This document shows positions 9,432 to 18,941 of a DNA stretch of 64,000 nt, in pieces. Position 1 is the first letter of the stretch; each line of letters begins with the position of its first letter. Both the position numbers and the translations under genes were made by a program. This DNA is from Hydrogenophilales bacterium (GTDB lineage: Bacteria > Pseudomonadota > Gammaproteobacteria > Burkholderiales > Thiobacillaceae). Under the pieces are notes generated by a model that was not told the DNA's origin, did not search any database, and worked only from the letters and a program-made list of their open reading frames with translations. The DNA lies in assembly GCA_016703155.1 (NCBI GenBank), contig JADJCP010000007.1:62001-126000 (forward strand), given 5' to 3'.

Positions 9432-10739
9432 ATGCACTTGAAGTTACTGATCGTGATGCTGATGACCGTTCCTTGGACGGCGCATGCCGCCAATCTGGGC
9501 GACGTGTATAAGCTGGCACGGCAGCATGACCCGGTTTATGCGGCGGCGTATGCCAGTTACAAGGCTGGTTTGGAGCGATTGCCGCAAAGCCAGGCGCTAC
9601 TGCGCCCGACCGTGGGCTTGAGCGCCGCCTTGCGCCATAACGAATCCGATACCAGCGTGTCCAGCAGCGACAGCTACAACACCCATGGCTTCGGTCTCAG
9701 TCTGCAGCAGCCGGTCTACCGCAAGCAGAACCTGGAAACGTATGAACAAGGGAAGCTACAGGTCCTGTTGGCCGAGTCGCAACTGAAGGGCGCGGAACAG
9801 GATCTGATTCTCCGCGTCGCCAAGACCTATTTCGATGTGCTTCAGGCGCAGGACAATCTGGGCACCAGCGAGGCCCAGAAAAAGGCCATCGCCGAGCAAT
9901 TGGCCCAGGCCAAGTTCAGCTTCGAGGTGGGTGCCGCGACCATCACCGACACCCACGAGGCCCAGGCGCGCTCGGACCTGGCGCTCGCTCCGGAAATTGC
10001 CGCGCGTAACGATCTTGCGGTGAAGCGTCAGTTGCTGGAAAAACTGATCGGCGCGTCCGCACCGAAACTCGATACCTTGGCGCGCGATGCCAAGTTACCT
10101 GCCCCAGATCCGGACGATATCGAGAAATGGGTGACGCATAGCCAGGAAAGTAGCCTGGCGGTGGCGATCAGTCGTACGGCTGAAGAGATCGCCCGTCGCG
10201 AGGTGGCGAAGCAGCGTGCCGGCGGCCTGCCAACCGTGGACTTGGTGGCGAGTTACTCGGATAACCGGAATGGCGTGTCCAGTGGCGTCTCCAAGGTCGA
10301 TAGCAAGTCCGCGCAGTTGGGCCTGGAGCTTGCCTGGGCTTTCTATCAGGGGGGTGCCGTCGATTCACGTGTACGCGAGGCGCAGGCCAATCATGAGAAG
10401 GCACGTTTTGAACTCGACGAGGCAAAGCTCGTCGCCGCGCTGGATGCACGCAATGCTTTCCTGGGCGTGGCCTCGGGTAACGCCCGCAGTCAGGCTTTGG
10501 CGCAGGCCGTGGTGTCCAGCGAGTCGCAATTGCAGTCGACCAAGTTGGGACTGGAAGTCGGCGTGCGTACCCGGGTCGACGTGCTCAACGCTCAGCAACA
10601 ACTGTTCGCGGCACAACGCGATCTGGCGGCTGCCCGGTATGAGACGATCAAGAGTGGCTTGGCGCTGAAGGCGGCGGCGGCGGCATTGACTGAAGCCGAT
10701 CTGGCGGCCATGGACGCCTTCCTCAAGACCGCGAAGTAA
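9432..10739 (+). CDS. tolC: TolC-family outer-membrane channel protein
   Basis: A 435-residue outer-membrane efflux protein starting 7 bp after the rhodanese stop. Signal peptide MHLKLLIVMLMTVPWTAHA (cleavage AHA|AN) is followed by two TolC/OEP repeats: LGDVYKLARQHDPVYAAA... and the second half with VDSRVREAQANHEKARFELDEAKL and the typical GVRTRVDVLNAQQQLFAAQRDL. TolC trimers form the channel-tunnel joining inner-membrane pumps to the exterior; the MacAB-like pump at 0.7-4 kb is a candidate partner. The 3' end overlaps the 3' end of waaA, on the opposite strand, by 17 bp (10723-10739). Confidence 0.94.
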   Translation: MHLKLLIVMLMTVPWTAHAANLGDVYKLARQHDPVYAAAYASYKAGLERLPQSQALLRPTVGLSAALRHNESDTSVSSSDSYNTHGFGLSLQQPVYRKQNLETYEQGKLQVLLAESQLKGAEQDLILRVAKTYFDVLQAQDNLGTSEAQKKAIAEQLAQAKFSFEVGAATITDTHEAQARSDLALAPEIAARNDLAVKRQLLEKLIGASAPKLDTLARDAKLPAPDPDDIEKWVTHSQESSLAVAISRTAEEIARREVAKQRAGGLPTVDLVASYSDNRNGVSSGVSKVDSKSAQLGLELAWAFYQGGAVDSRVREAQANHEKARFELDEAKLVAALDARNAFLGVASGNARSQALAQAVVSSESQLQSTKLGLEVGVRTRVDVLNAQQQLFAAQRDLAAARYETIKSGLALKAAAAALTEADLAAMDAFLKTAK

Positions 10740-11990
10740 TTCGCCTCAAATCCGCTTCCAGGACGCTGAGAATGCGTTTGGTTGCCCCTTGGCGGAGGGC
10801 GGCGAAGGCGAGGCCCGCCGAACTCATGCGCTGGCGCGTCTGGGCATCGCGGTGCAAGCGGCGTACGGCATCCACCAGAGCCTGTGCGTCGGCGACTTGC
10901 CAGGCGGCCCCGCTGGTAACCGCGAGTTCGGTGGCCTCGGCAAAATTCCAGGTATGTGGCCCGATCAAGATCGGTTTGCCGGCGGCCGCCGCCTCGATCA
11001 GGTTCTGGCCGCCCAAGGGCAACAAGCTGCCGCCGATGAACGCCAAGTCGCATACCGCATAGTAGGCGGCCATCTCCCCCATGCTGTCGCCGAGCATGAG
11101 CCGAGTCTCGGGTAGCGCCGGCTGCTTCGTGCTGCGCCGGACCATGGCCGGGTCAAACTCGCGGAGCAGGCGAGCAACTTCTTCAAAGCGTTGTGGATGG
11201 CGCGGCACGACCAGTATAGCAGGTCCGGCAAATCCAGTTGCCGCCACGCGTCGAGGATCAACCGTTCTTCGCCGTCGCGTGTGCTGGCCGCCAGCCAGAC
11301 GAAGCGTGTGCCGATTAGTTGGCGCAATTCCTGGGCGCGCTTCCGGGTATCCGGCGCGGCGGTAACGTCGAACTTCAAGTTCCCGGTGACGGTGACCTGC
11401 CTTGCGCCCAGGCGATTGAGCCGCTGCGCGTCCGCTTCGCTTTGCGCGGCGATGCCGGACAGGCTGCTCAGGGCAGGTTGAATCAACGATCGCAAGCGAG
11501 CGTAGCCACGGGCGGAGCGCTCCGAAAGTCGGCAGTTGACCAGATAGAGCGGCATCCCCCTGGCTGCGCAGGCACGAAACAGGTTCGGCCAGACCTCCGT
11601 TTCCATGATGATGCCGATGCGCGGCTGCGCATCGTTCAGAAAGCGTGTCACCAGCCAGGGCAGATCGTAAGGCAGGTAGGCCTGGCTTATGCGATCGCCG
11701 AATAATGCTCTTCCCGTAGCGCGTCCAGTCGGTGTGCCGTGAGTTAACAGGATCCGGCTTTCCGGGTGACGCTCGATCAAGGCGCGGATCAGCGGTTCGC
11801 TGGCGCGGGTTTCGCCGACGGATACGGCATGAATCCAGATCACCGGCGTGTGGTTCATGGCCATGCCTGGGCTGCCGAGCCGCTCGCTCCAGTGGCGCAG
11901 GTATTCCGGTTGTCGCAGCGCGCGCCAGCCAAGATACAGGAAGGCAAGTGGCAGCAGCAGCGCCCAGAGCAGTGTGTAAAACCATCGCAT
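10723..11990 (-). pseudogene. waaA: Kdo transferase waaA, interrupted by one frameshift
   Basis: 3-deoxy-D-manno-octulosonate transferase, which adds Kdo to lipid A precursor at the inner membrane. The N-terminal part (11990 to about 11218) has the membrane anchor (about residues 5-22), WIHAVSVGE and METEVWPN. The C-terminal part lies in another frame and has VVPRHPQRFEEV, DSMGEMAAYYAVCDLAFIGGSL and GGQNLIEAAAAGKP. One missing base at 11217/11218 (CTGCT|ATACTG) restores a 422-residue protein, the normal length. WaaA is usually essential, so a sequencing or assembly error is more likely than true inactivation. It is transcribed convergently with tolC. Confidence 0.92.
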
Positions 11991-12064
11991 GCCCGGATTC
12001 TACCTACGCTGGGCAGGCCGGGGCAGTGCTAAAATCCGCCGATTCCGACTGGAGCGACCATCGC

Positions 12065-13072
12065 ATGAAGATATTAGTTACAGGCTGCGCCGGATTCATC
12101 GGCATGCATGTCGCGCAGATCCTCCTGGGGCGTGGCGACAGCGTCGTCGGCGTCGATAACCTCAACGATTATTACGATCCACGACTGAAATTGGCGCGTC
12201 TGGAGCGCTTGAAAGGTCACGCCGGGTTCAAGTTTGTACGTCTGGATATCTCCGATCGGGTCGCCGTCGAGGATCTCTTCGCCGCCGAGAAATTCGACCG
12301 GGTGATCAATCTGGCGGCCCAGCCGGGCGTGCGCTATTCCCTGAAGAATCCCCACGCTTACATTCAGACCAATCTGGTCGGTTTCGGTAATCTGCTGGAA
12401 GGTTGCCGACACAACGGGGTCGAGCATTTTGTCTATGCCAGTTCGTCCAGCGTCTATGGCGCCAATACGCATATGCCGTTTTCGGTGCACGACAATGTCG
12501 ATCACCCGGTCAGCCTGTACGCGGCAAGCAAGAAGGCCAACGAGTTGATGGCCCATGCCTACAGCCATTTATACGGCCTGCCGACGACCGGTTTGCGCTA
12601 TTTCACTGTCTACGGGCCCTGGGGCCGGCCGGACATGTCGCCCTGGCTGTTCACTTCGGCGATGCTGGAAGGGCGCTCCATCGACGTCTTCAACCATGGC
12701 AAGATGCAGCGCGACTTTACCTATATCGACGACATCGCCGAGGGTACGGTACGGGTAATGGATCGTATCCCGGTTGCGAATCCCCGGTTTTCCACGGAGG
12801 CTCCCGACCCGGGCTCCAGGTATGCACCCTACAAGGTCTACAACATTGGCAACCATCAGCCCGTGGAATTGATGACCTTCATCGGCACCATCGAGCGCGC
12901 CTTGGGTCAGGAAGCCAAGAAAAATTTTCTGCCGATGCAACCCGGCGACGTGGTCGCCACCTATGCTGATGTCGAGGACTTGAAACGCGATGTTGGCTAT
13001 GAGCCCAAGACACCGCTTGATTACGGCATCGCCCGATGGACGGAGTGGTACCGTGGCTACACGGGGAGCTGA
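12065..13072 (+). CDS. UDP-glucuronate 4-epimerase-like NAD-dependent epimerase
   Basis: A 335-residue short-chain dehydrogenase-type nucleotide-sugar epimerase. ILVTGCAGFIG (residues 3-13) is the NAD-binding glycine motif, VDNLNDYYD is typical of UDP-GlcA 4-epimerases (CapI/WbnF/LspL), SSSVYG and the catalytic YAASK (Tyr-x3-Lys) are intact, and RYFTVYGPWGRPDM marks the substrate side. It interconverts UDP-glucuronate and UDP-galacturonate for surface polysaccharide. The open frame extends upstream over waaA, but ATG 12065 gives the exact family N-terminus. It lies divergent from waaA, about 50 bp before the secretion operon, away from the main glycan locus. Confidence 0.93.
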   Translation: MKILVTGCAGFIGMHVAQILLGRGDSVVGVDNLNDYYDPRLKLARLERLKGHAGFKFVRLDISDRVAVEDLFAAEKFDRVINLAAQPGVRYSLKNPHAYIQTNLVGFGNLLEGCRHNGVEHFVYASSSSVYGANTHMPFSVHDNVDHPVSLYAASKKANELMAHAYSHLYGLPTTGLRYFTVYGPWGRPDMSPWLFTSAMLEGRSIDVFNHGKMQRDFTYIDDIAEGTVRVMDRIPVANPRFSTEAPDPGSRYAPYKVYNIGNHQPVELMTFIGTIERALGQEAKKNFLPMQPGDVVATYADVEDLKRDVGYEPKTPLDYGIARWTEWYRGYTGS

Positions 13073-13122
13073 TCGTGAGCCTGCATGCTATCATCGCGGC
13101 AATCCATTGAAAGCAAAGTATT

Positions 13123-14835
13123 TTGTCCAGTAATCCAGGCACACACGGCAAACGGATCGGTGAAAGGCTCATCGCCCAGGGCAAACTCGATCAGCTCAAG
13201 CTGACGCGCGCCTTGGCCGCCCAGAAAGAGAGTGGTTCGGGTGAACGCCTGGGCGCCATTCTGGTGAAACTCGATCTGGTCTCGGAACGGGATCTCTATC
13301 AGGCCCTGTCGGAGCAACTTGGCATACCGCTTGCGGATGCGATCGATTACCCACAAATCCCGGTGCTGGAGGAACGGGTATCCATACGCTTCCTCAAGCA
13401 AGCCCATGCCTTGCCGCTCCATGAGGACGAGCACAAGCTCATCCTGGCCTTGTCCGACCCTCTGGACGAATACACCCTGAGCGCTTTCAAGCTGCTCACG
13501 GGCCGTGAGCTGGGCGTGGTCATGGCGCCGCCGAGCGAGCTGGAGGCGGCACTTGATAAGCTCTATACCGCCGGCAAAGGGGCAATGGGGCAGATCGTCA
13601 GCAACATCGAGGCATCGAGCAGCGAAGAAGAAAGCAGCGATGTCCAGCACCTCAAGGATCTGGCCAGCGAAGCGCCGGTTATCCGGCTGGTCAACCTGCT
13701 GATCACCCGCGCCTTGGAGCAGCGCGCCTCGGATATCCATATCGAGCCGTTCGAGAGCCGCTTGATCATACGTTATCGCGTCGATGGCGTGATGCATGAG
13801 GTCGAGTCGCCCCCCAACCGGTTGTCCGCCGCGGTGATTTCCCGCATCAAGATCATGGCCAATCTCGACATCGCCGAGCGGCGCCTGCCGCAGGATGGCC
13901 GCATCAAGCTGCGCGCCCTCGGCAAGGAGATCGACATGCGCGTCTCCACCGTGCCGACCATGCACGGCGAGAGCGTGGTCATGCGGATTCTCGACAAGGG
14001 GGGGGTGCAACTCGATTTCAACCGCCTGGGCTTCGAGCCGGATACGCTGGTGGCCTTCCTGGATGTACTGATGCGTCCACACGGTATCGTGCTGGTGACC
14101 GGCCCGACCGGCAGCGGCAAGACCACCACCTTGTATACCGCCTTGCACAAGTTGAACAAACCCGACATCAAGATTCTGACCGTCGAAGACCCGGTGGAAT
14201 ACCAGATGGATGGCGTCAACCAGATTCAGGTGAAGCCGCAGATCGGGCTGACCTTTGCCAATGCCTTGCGCTCCATCGTCCGCCAGGATCCGGACGTCAT
14301 CATGATTGGTGAAATTCGCGATCTGGAAACGGCGCAGATCGCCGTGCAGTCGGCACTGACCGGCCACATGGTGTTGTCCACGCTGCATACCAACGATGCC
14401 CCCAGCACGGTGAACCGTCTGCTCGATATGGGCGTTGAAGATTACCTGCTCACCTCGACCGTGAACGGTATTCTGGCTCAGCGCCTGGTGCGTGGCCTAT
14501 GCCCGGACTGCAAGCAAGCCTACGAGCCATTGCCGGAGATGGTCGACGAATTGCATCTCGCGCCGCTATTCGGCGCCAGACCGCGCCAGTTATATCGCGC
14601 CGTCGGCTGCCCGAATTGTGCGGGTACCGGTTACATGGGCCGTTTGGGCATCATGGAGGTCATGCCGATGACCGACGCCTTGCGCAGCCAGATCATGCGT
14701 CATGCCGTGGCCGGGGAGATCCGCAAGCTCGCTGTCTCCGAGGGCATGCGCACCATGTACGAAGACGGCCTGCTCAAGGCCGTGGCCGGGGTAACGACCG
14801 TCGATGAAGTGCTGCGCGTGACCCGGGAGGACTGA
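13123..14835 (+). CDS. gspE: Type II secretion ATPase GspE
   Basis: A 570-residue cytoplasmic AAA+ motor that powers pseudopilus assembly. An N-terminal GspE_N/MshEN-like domain (about 1-150) is followed by the ATPase with Walker A GPTGSGKTTT, the Asp box DIHIEPFESRLIIRYRVDG, Walker B DPDVIMIGEIRD, the His box LTGHMVLSTLHTND, and the zinc tetracysteine CPDC...CPNC. The only usable start after the in-frame TGA at 13108 is TTG 13123 (ATT 13120 also possible), with a weak RBS. It is the first gene of an eleven-gene operon in xps order. Confidence 0.96.
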   Translation: MSSNPGTHGKRIGERLIAQGKLDQLKLTRALAAQKESGSGERLGAILVKLDLVSERDLYQALSEQLGIPLADAIDYPQIPVLEERVSIRFLKQAHALPLHEDEHKLILALSDPLDEYTLSAFKLLTGRELGVVMAPPSELEAALDKLYTAGKGAMGQIVSNIEASSSEEESSDVQHLKDLASEAPVIRLVNLLITRALEQRASDIHIEPFESRLIIRYRVDGVMHEVESPPNRLSAAVISRIKIMANLDIAERRLPQDGRIKLRALGKEIDMRVSTVPTMHGESVVMRILDKGGVQLDFNRLGFEPDTLVAFLDVLMRPHGIVLVTGPTGSGKTTTLYTALHKLNKPDIKILTVEDPVEYQMDGVNQIQVKPQIGLTFANALRSIVRQDPDVIMIGEIRDLETAQIAVQSALTGHMVLSTLHTNDAPSTVNRLLDMGVEDYLLTSTVNGILAQRLVRGLCPDCKQAYEPLPEMVDELHLAPLFGARPRQLYRAVGCPNCAGTGYMGRLGIMEVMPMTDALRSQIMRHAVAGEIRKLAVSEGMRTMYEDGLLKAVAGVTTVDEVLRVTRED

Positions 14836-14837
14836 AC

Positions 14838-16055
14838 GTGCCGCTGTATCGTTATAAGGCGGCCGGGCAGGACGGCGAGATCCTCGAAGGCGAGGTGGAA
14901 GCTCGCGATCAGTCCGGCGCTGTCGAACGCCTGCAGGCCATGGGTTATATTGCACTGAGAGTCGACGAGATGGGTACGGCTGCCGTCGCTGGCAGGTGGC
15001 GCGGTCGTCTTGGCTCGAAGCGAATCAGCCAGGACGATGTCGCCGTATTCACCCGGTCGATAGCCACGCTGCTGCGCGCCGGCTTGCCTCTGGACCGGGC
15101 CCTGGAGCTTTCCATCAACCTGGCGGAAAACGAACATGTCGCCGAGTTGCTGACCCAGATCCGCAACGACGTGCGCGGCGGTGCCTCATTGTTCGCTGCC
15201 CTGGAGAGCCATCCCGGGGTGTTTTCCCGCTTTTACCTGAACATGATCCGGGCAGGTGAGGCGGGGGGCGCTCTGGAAGTGGTGCTGACACGACTGACCG
15301 AGTTCATGGCGCGTTCCCAGGAGTTGAAGGAAACCGTCAAATCCGCACTGATCTATCCCACCATTCTGGTCGGGGTGTCGGTACTGTCCGTCGTCGTGCT
15401 GCTGATCTTCGTCGTGCCCCAGTTCTCCCAGATGTTCGAGGAGTCGGGGCGCGCCTTGCCGCTGCCAACGCAGATCGTCATCAGCATGGGCGAGTTCTTG
15501 CAGCAAGATTGGTGGCTCATCCTGCTGGTGGCCGCGAGTGGCTACTTCCTGTGGAACAGGCAGATGTCCAACCCGGACAGCCGTTACCGCTGGGACCAGC
15601 GGTTTCTGGGCCTGCCCCTGATTGGCGACATGATCGCCAAGATCGAAGTGGCGCGTTTTTCGAGGACCCTGGGAACCCTGCTCAACAACGGTGTGTCACT
15701 CCTGACGGCGCTGGGTATTGTCAAGGAAACACTCGGGAACAGTTTCATGGCCGATAAGCTTGACGATGTCACCGCGCAGCTGCGCGAGGGCGCAGGCTTG
15801 GGGCGCCCGCTTCTGGAGGCGGGGGTGTTTCCGAGGATGGCGGTGCATATGGTCATGGTCGGTGAAGAGACCGGCCGGCTCTCGGAGATGCTGAACCAGG
15901 TCGCCGATGTCTTCGACCGCGAAGTCAGTCTTGCGGTAAAGCGTATGCTTGGCCTGATGGAACCAGCGCTCATCCTGGGCCTGGGGTTGGTCATCGGCGG
16001 CATCATCATGTCTATTCTGGTGGCGATATTGAGTGTCAACGAGTTGGCTTTTTAA
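14838..16055 (+). CDS. gspF: Type II secretion inner-membrane platform protein GspF
   Basis: A 405-residue polytopic protein. It has two T2SSF domains (about 70-195 and 270-395), each followed by hydrophobic segments (for example ILVGVSVLSVVVLLIFVVPQF and LILGLGLVIGGIIMSILVAIL), and the usual motifs LLRAGLPLDRALELS and MVMVGEETGRLSEML. It couples the GspE motor to the inner-membrane platform. GTG start 14838, with GGGAGGA at 14824-14831 inside the end of gspE; only 2 bases separate the two genes. Confidence 0.96.
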   Translation: MPLYRYKAAGQDGEILEGEVEARDQSGAVERLQAMGYIALRVDEMGTAAVAGRWRGRLGSKRISQDDVAVFTRSIATLLRAGLPLDRALELSINLAENEHVAELLTQIRNDVRGGASLFAALESHPGVFSRFYLNMIRAGEAGGALEVVLTRLTEFMARSQELKETVKSALIYPTILVGVSVLSVVVLLIFVVPQFSQMFEESGRALPLPTQIVISMGEFLQQDWWLILLVAASGYFLWNRQMSNPDSRYRWDQRFLGLPLIGDMIAKIEVARFSRTLGTLLNNGVSLLTALGIVKETLGNSFMADKLDDVTAQLREGAGLGRPLLEAGVFPRMAVHMVMVGEETGRLSEMLNQVADVFDREVSLAVKRMLGLMEPALILGLGLVIGGIIMSILVAILSVNELAF

Positions 16056-16061
16056 CGGAGT

Positions 16062-16502
16062 ATGTCAATGCAACAAAAAACCGTGCGCCCCACGCGTAAA
16101 TCGTTCGGTTTCACCCTCATCGAGTTGTTGGTGGTACTGGTTATCCTCGGCTTGCTGGCGGCTTTGGCCGGGCCCCGTGTGATGAAATACCTTGGCGGCG
16201 CAAAATCGGATACGGCCAAGCTGCAAGTAGAGGAATTCGCCTCGGCCATGGATCTATACCGGCTTGAAGTTGGCCGCTATCCGACGACGGAGGAAGGTCT
16301 CGACGCCTTGGTGAAGGCGCCTGCTGGCGTCACTGGCTGGAATGGCCCCTATCTGAAAAAGAAGGATGTGCCCAAAGATCCTTGGGGTAACGCCTTTCAC
16401 TATGCGGCCCCCGGCCAACATGGCTCCTTCGATCTGTATTCGCTGGGTGCCGACAACCAGGAGGGTGGCGAGGGTGAAAACAAGGATCTCGTGAATTGGT
16501 AG
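16062..16502 (+). CDS. gspG: Major pseudopilin GspG
   Basis: A prepilin-like protein of 146 residues (144 from the second ATG). GFTLIELLVVLVILGLLAAL is the prepilin-peptidase site and N-terminal helix: cleavage before F, with Glu5 in the mature protein. The C-terminal part has the GspG calcium-site pattern (KDPWGNAFHY, SFDLYSLGADNQEGGEGENKDL). It polymerises as the pseudopilus shaft. The RBS GGAG (16057-16060) is only 1 base from ATG 16062 but 7 bases from ATG 16068, so 16068 is the better start. The prepilin peptidase itself is not in the window. Confidence 0.96.
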   Translation: MSMQQKTVRPTRKSFGFTLIELLVVLVILGLLAALAGPRVMKYLGGAKSDTAKLQVEEFASAMDLYRLEVGRYPTTEEGLDALVKAPAGVTGWNGPYLKKKDVPKDPWGNAFHYAAPGQHGSFDLYSLGADNQEGGEGENKDLVNW

Positions 16503-16936
16503 ACCGCCAATCCGGCTTCACCTTGATTGAACTTCTCGTGGTCATCGTGATCGCCGGCATGATGTATGCGTTGGTGCCGCCCATGTTCGGCGCCGGCATT
16601 GCGGGTACCGAGTTGAAAAAGGCCGCGCGTCAGGTTGCGGCAGGCCTGCGTCAAACACGCGGGGAGGCTATCAATCAACACAAGGATGTGGCTATGACAC
16701 TCGACCTCGATGGCCGCCTCTTCAATATCGGTGGCGGCGCCAGGAAGTATCAATTGCCCAAGCGCGTTGACCTCAAGGTCTTCACCGCCCAATCCGAGGT
16801 GGACGATAGCAAGGCGGCCATCCGCTTCTACCCCGATGGCAGTTCCACTGGCGGTCGGGTCACGCTCGCCGCGGGCGACAAAAGATTTCTGGTCGACGTG
16901 GACTGGCTTACCGGTCGCGTGGTTATCACTGAATGA
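16496..16936 (+). CDS. gspH: Minor pseudopilin GspH
   Basis: A 146-residue prepilin-like protein with the cleavage site QSGFTLIELLVVIVIAG and a beta-rich C-terminal domain (KAAIRFYPDGSSTGG). It is a minor pseudopilin joining the I-J-K tip complex to the GspG shaft. The start is TTG 16496, which overlaps the last codons of gspG (stop 16500-16502), so translation is probably coupled. Confidence 0.92.
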   Translation: MVDRQSGFTLIELLVVIVIAGMMYALVPPMFGAGIAGTELKKAARQVAAGLRQTRGEAINQHKDVAMTLDLDGRLFNIGGGARKYQLPKRVDLKVFTAQSEVDDSKAAIRFYPDGSSTGGRVTLAAGDKRFLVDVDWLTGRVVITE

Positions 16937-17331
16937 ATATGCGGCGCGCCTGCGTCGGTTTTTCCCTGTTGGAAATCCTGGTGGCGTTCGTCATCATGGC
17001 GCTGGCCTTGGGTGTCCTGATGCGGGTGTTTTCCGGGGCGCTGAACAGCACGGCGGTTGCCGAGCATTATGCCGAGGCACTGCTCGTCGCCGAATCGAAA
17101 CTGGCTGCGATTGGCGTGGAGACGCCACTGAGTGACGCGGAGACGAGTGGCGAAACCAAGTCGGGCTACCTTTGGAAGACGCAGGTGGTACAGGTGCTCG
17201 ACGAGGCTGGCGTCGATGAAGCCATCTCGGCGGGCTTGTTTCGGGTTGAGGTCACGGTCGATTGGGAGGCTGGGGGTGGGAAGACGCGTCAGGTCAGGCT
17301 GGTCAGTCTGCGAACCGGGGCGCTGCCATGA
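16933..17331 (+). CDS. gspI: Minor pseudopilin GspI
   Basis: A 132-residue prepilin-like protein. The N-terminal VGFSLLEILVAFVIMALALG carries the peptidase site and Glu5. GspI nucleates the pseudopilus tip with J and K. It overlaps gspH by ATGA and is overlapped by gspJ in the same way, as expected of a tightly coupled operon. Confidence 0.92.
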   Translation: MNMRRACVGFSLLEILVAFVIMALALGVLMRVFSGALNSTAVAEHYAEALLVAESKLAAIGVETPLSDAETSGETKSGYLWKTQVVQVLDEAGVDEAISAGLFRVEVTVDWEAGGGKTRQVRLVSLRTGALP

Positions 17332-18035
17332 TCATGCCGGCCCGGCAGTCCGGCTTCACATTGCTGGAACTGATGATCGGACTGGCTTTGCTGGGCATGC
17401 TCCTGCTATTGCTGTTCGGCGCGCTCAGGCTGGGTTCGCGCAGTTGGGACGCGGGGGAAGCCAGGCTTTCCAGCGCATCGTCCCAGACCGTGGTTGCGGG
17501 GTTCTTGCGGCGTCGCCTGAGCCGGGTCTATCCGTTGCGCTTCAAGCGGGCCGAGGGGCAGGCCTTGGCATTCGAAGGTGAGCCCACCGCATTGCGTTTC
17601 GCCGGACGAATACCCACCCGGCAAGGCATCGCCGGCCTGCACTTGCTTGCCCTGGAGTTGGAGTCTGATGAATTGATCTTGCGCTGGAGTCTGCCCGGCG
17701 CCGAGGTAGTCGATTTTTCCGGATTGGACGGTACCGAGAAGACGGTCGTGTTGCGCGGTGTCAAGGACGTTGCGTGGAGCTATTTCGGTGCCATGGAGGC
17801 CGAAGCCGATCCGGTCTGGCAGGATGTCTGGCATAGCGATAAAAATTTGCCGGTGATGATTCGCCTCACCTTGACGCCGACCGAGGGGAAGCCCTGGCCC
17901 GAAATCGTTGTGGCGCCCATGTTGCCCAGTACGGCGAATTGCGTATGGGACGATTTTTACAAGCGCTGCCGTAATACAACCGCGAGTTCGTCGTCGGGCG
18001 GCAAATCCGCCACAACCAAGCCCTTGACGCAATGA
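17328..18035 (+). CDS. gspJ: Minor pseudopilin GspJ
   Basis: A 235-residue prepilin-like protein with QSGFTLLELMIGLALLGMLLLLLFG at the N-terminus and a long beta-rich domain. It assembles with GspI and GspK as the pseudopilus tip. ATG 17328 overlaps the gspI stop, and the longer in-frame ORF from 17262 has no prepilin N-terminus and is rejected. The C-terminus has a Ser/Thr/Lys-rich tail (TTASSSSGGKSATTK) not usual for the family. The last 4 bases overlap gspK. Confidence 0.92.
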   Translation: MIMPARQSGFTLLELMIGLALLGMLLLLLFGALRLGSRSWDAGEARLSSASSQTVVAGFLRRRLSRVYPLRFKRAEGQALAFEGEPTALRFAGRIPTRQGIAGLHLLALELESDELILRWSLPGAEVVDFSGLDGTEKTVVLRGVKDVAWSYFGAMEAEADPVWQDVWHSDKNLPVMIRLTLTPTEGKPWPEIVVAPMLPSTANCVWDDFYKRCRNTTASSSSGGKSATTKPLTQ

Positions 18036-18937
18036 AGTCGCCGAATCCCGTGCGTTCTCAGGAGGGCATTGCCCTGATCCTGGTGCTGTGGATGCTGGTG
18101 TTATTGACGCTTATTGCTGGCGGCTTGGTGCAAACAAGTCGTACAGAGACCGTGCAGACCCGGAATCAGATTGCTCTTGCCCGCCTGCAAGCGATTGCCG
18201 ACGGCGTGGTGCATCGCGGCATTTACGAGTTCTTGAAGCCTGGCGTGGATTTGGAGGCCGCCTGGAAGCCTGACGGGCTGCCTCGTGAACTGGAACTGGA
18301 TGGTGTCCCGGTCGAACTGACCGTGACAGAAGAAACCGCATTCATCGACCTCAACCGTGCTCCCGATGCCCTGTTGCGTGGCCTGTTGCTTTCGGTTGGC
18401 GTGGCGACGGATGAGGCCGATCGTCTGGTGGATGCCATCGCCGATTGGCGAGACCCCGACGAGTTAGTGCGAACCAATGGCGCGGAGCGCGATCAATACG
18501 AAGCCGCGGGCATGATCTATGCGCCGTCCAATGAGCCCTTCCAAAGTGTCGAGGAAGTGTTGCGAGTGCTGGGTATGAGCCGTGCGATATATCAGCAGAT
18601 CGAGGCAGCATTGACCGTACATTCCGGCCAGCCGGGCATCAACAGCCTGGTTGCTCCGCGCCAGGTTTTGCTTGCGCTGCCGAATGCCACGCCGGAGGAC
18701 GTAGAAACATATATTGAGCAGAGGCATGCTTTGCTGGCCGAAAATCAAGCCGTATCGCCCTTTCCTCCCGCGACCGGGTATTCATCGGGCGGGAGTGGGC
18801 AGGTGGGTGTGTATAATTTCAAAGCTATTGCCCGGCTTCCCGACAACATGTTTTTCGTTCGGAATGCCGTGGTTCGCTTGACGCGGCAGCCGCGTCAACC
18901 GTTCGTTTTGTTGGACTGGAAGGAAGGTTCGCTGTAA
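18032..18937 (+). CDS. gspK: Minor pseudopilin GspK
   Basis: A 301-residue GspK. The N-terminus QEGIALILVLWMLVLLTLIAGG is the prepilin-like helix; as usual for GspK the +5 Glu is absent. The large domain has the helical segment FIDLNRAPDALLRGLLLSVGV and DAIADWRDPDELVRTNGAE, typical of the GspK alpha-domain. It caps the pseudopilus. ATG overlaps the gspJ stop (ATGA). Confidence 0.93.
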   Translation: MKSPNPVRSQEGIALILVLWMLVLLTLIAGGLVQTSRTETVQTRNQIALARLQAIADGVVHRGIYEFLKPGVDLEAAWKPDGLPRELELDGVPVELTVTEETAFIDLNRAPDALLRGLLLSVGVATDEADRLVDAIADWRDPDELVRTNGAERDQYEAAGMIYAPSNEPFQSVEEVLRVLGMSRAIYQQIEAALTVHSGQPGINSLVAPRQVLLALPNATPEDVETYIEQRHALLAENQAVSPFPPATGYSSGGSGQVGVYNFKAIARLPDNMFFVRNAVVRLTRQPRQPFVLLDWKEGSL

Positions 18938-18941
18938 TCGC

